Made by a program: the position numbers and the translations under genes
Source of the DNA: JAJYTL01 sp046705265
Lineage (GTDB): Bacteria > Pseudomonadota > Alphaproteobacteria > Ferrovibrionales > Ferrovibrionaceae
Assembly: GCA_046705265.1 (NCBI GenBank)
Contig: JBJKQL010000008.1
Span: forward strand, 5,795 to 69,794
Reading direction: 5' to 3'
Length of the DNA stretch: 64,000 bases
Shown: positions 63,892-64,000 of the stretch, one piece after another
Layout: every line of letters starts with the position of its first letter
How positions within the stretch are numbered: position 1 is the stretch's first letter
Notes under the pieces: model-generated
Seen by the model: the letters and a program-made list of their open reading frames with translations, nothing else
Told to the model about the DNA's origin: nothing
The model's database searches: none

Positions 63892-64000
63892 TGCATCATC
63901 TCCTATGCTATTGATAATTCAGTGTTCGTTGTCGCGGATCTGGTGATACTGCACGCCCCGTCGTGATCGCGGCCCGAACCGCCGGCGAACCAAGAGCGGA
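63892..64000. other. Window end, unassigned
   Basis: 109 bp with no reading frame that continues the helicase. No IS terminus, tRNA or known motif was recognised. Confidence 0.3.

Overview
The window reads as one stretch of a high-GC alphaproteobacterial chromosome, probably Rhodospirillales-like. The order is inferred, not proven. The evidence is gene order and family content: pcm-surE-serS-tatCBA-scpBA-nagZ-SPOR-argS, rpmH-rnpA-yidD-yidC-engB-argB, HIG1-pduO-etfBA-hbd, argH-lysA-TIGR02302, a CpdR-like regulator beside hpt, and a DUF2336 protein. Coding density is very high, with many 1-4 bp stop/start overlaps. The only RNA gene found is the small SRP RNA; no tRNA, rRNA or CRISPR array was seen.

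Layout. 1-12.7 kb: a 5'-truncated DUF815 ATPase faces a long minus-strand block for cell envelope, protein repair, Tat export, condensin partners, peptidoglycan recycling and arginyl-tRNA synthesis. 13-18.3 kb (plus): a class III cyclase/TPR protein where many relatives carry dgt, then erpA, xthA and a KimA-like potassium importer. 18.3-24.3 kb: a gene-poor gap, then an accessory-looking trio: an orphan CHASE2 histidine kinase and a FecR-domain protein with an Asn-Pro-Gly repeat tail (minus), divergent from a TpsB/ShlB-type outer-membrane transporter (plus). 24.5-28.3 kb: SRP RNA, dnaX-ybaB-recR, and a 1-Cys peroxiredoxin on the other strand. 28.6-30.7 kb: a three-gene cassette of a DHDPS-superfamily aldolase and a split ThDP-dependent 2-oxoacid decarboxylase. 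30.8-35 kb: ribosomal protein L34, RNase P protein, YidD, YidC, EngB, ArgB. 35-38 kb (minus): DUF2336 and PAS/GGDEF-like/EAL proteins. 38-44.3 kb: a HAD phosphatase, dapD, a MetX-like hydrolase and dapE facing truA-fmt-def. 44.4-54.5 kb (plus): rmuC, HIG1, pduO, etfBA, 3-hydroxyacyl-CoA dehydrogenase, argH, lysA, TIGR02302. 54.6-56.2 kb (minus): zinc-ribbon protein, hpt, cpdR. 56.5-62.4 kb (plus): ftsEX, a GmhB-like phosphatase, YdcF, plsC, and B12-dependent ribonucleotide reductase. 62.4-64 kb looks accessory: three 15-bp repeats at two-helical-turn spacing, a doubtful small ORF, and a RecD2-like helicase reading frame that stops inside its Walker A motif.

Functional links. DapD, DapE and LysA serve the succinylase route to lysine and meso-diaminopimelate. 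ArgB and ArgH are arginine enzymes. PduO makes the adenosylcobalamin that NrdJ needs. SRP RNA and YidC serve membrane insertion, Tat serves folded-protein export, and NlpD-like, NagZ, SPOR and FtsEX all concern peptidoglycan and division.

The best candidates for undescribed biology are the CHASE2 kinase/FecR-repeat/TpsB trio, the aldolase-decarboxylase cassette, and the broken helicase region with its repeats.
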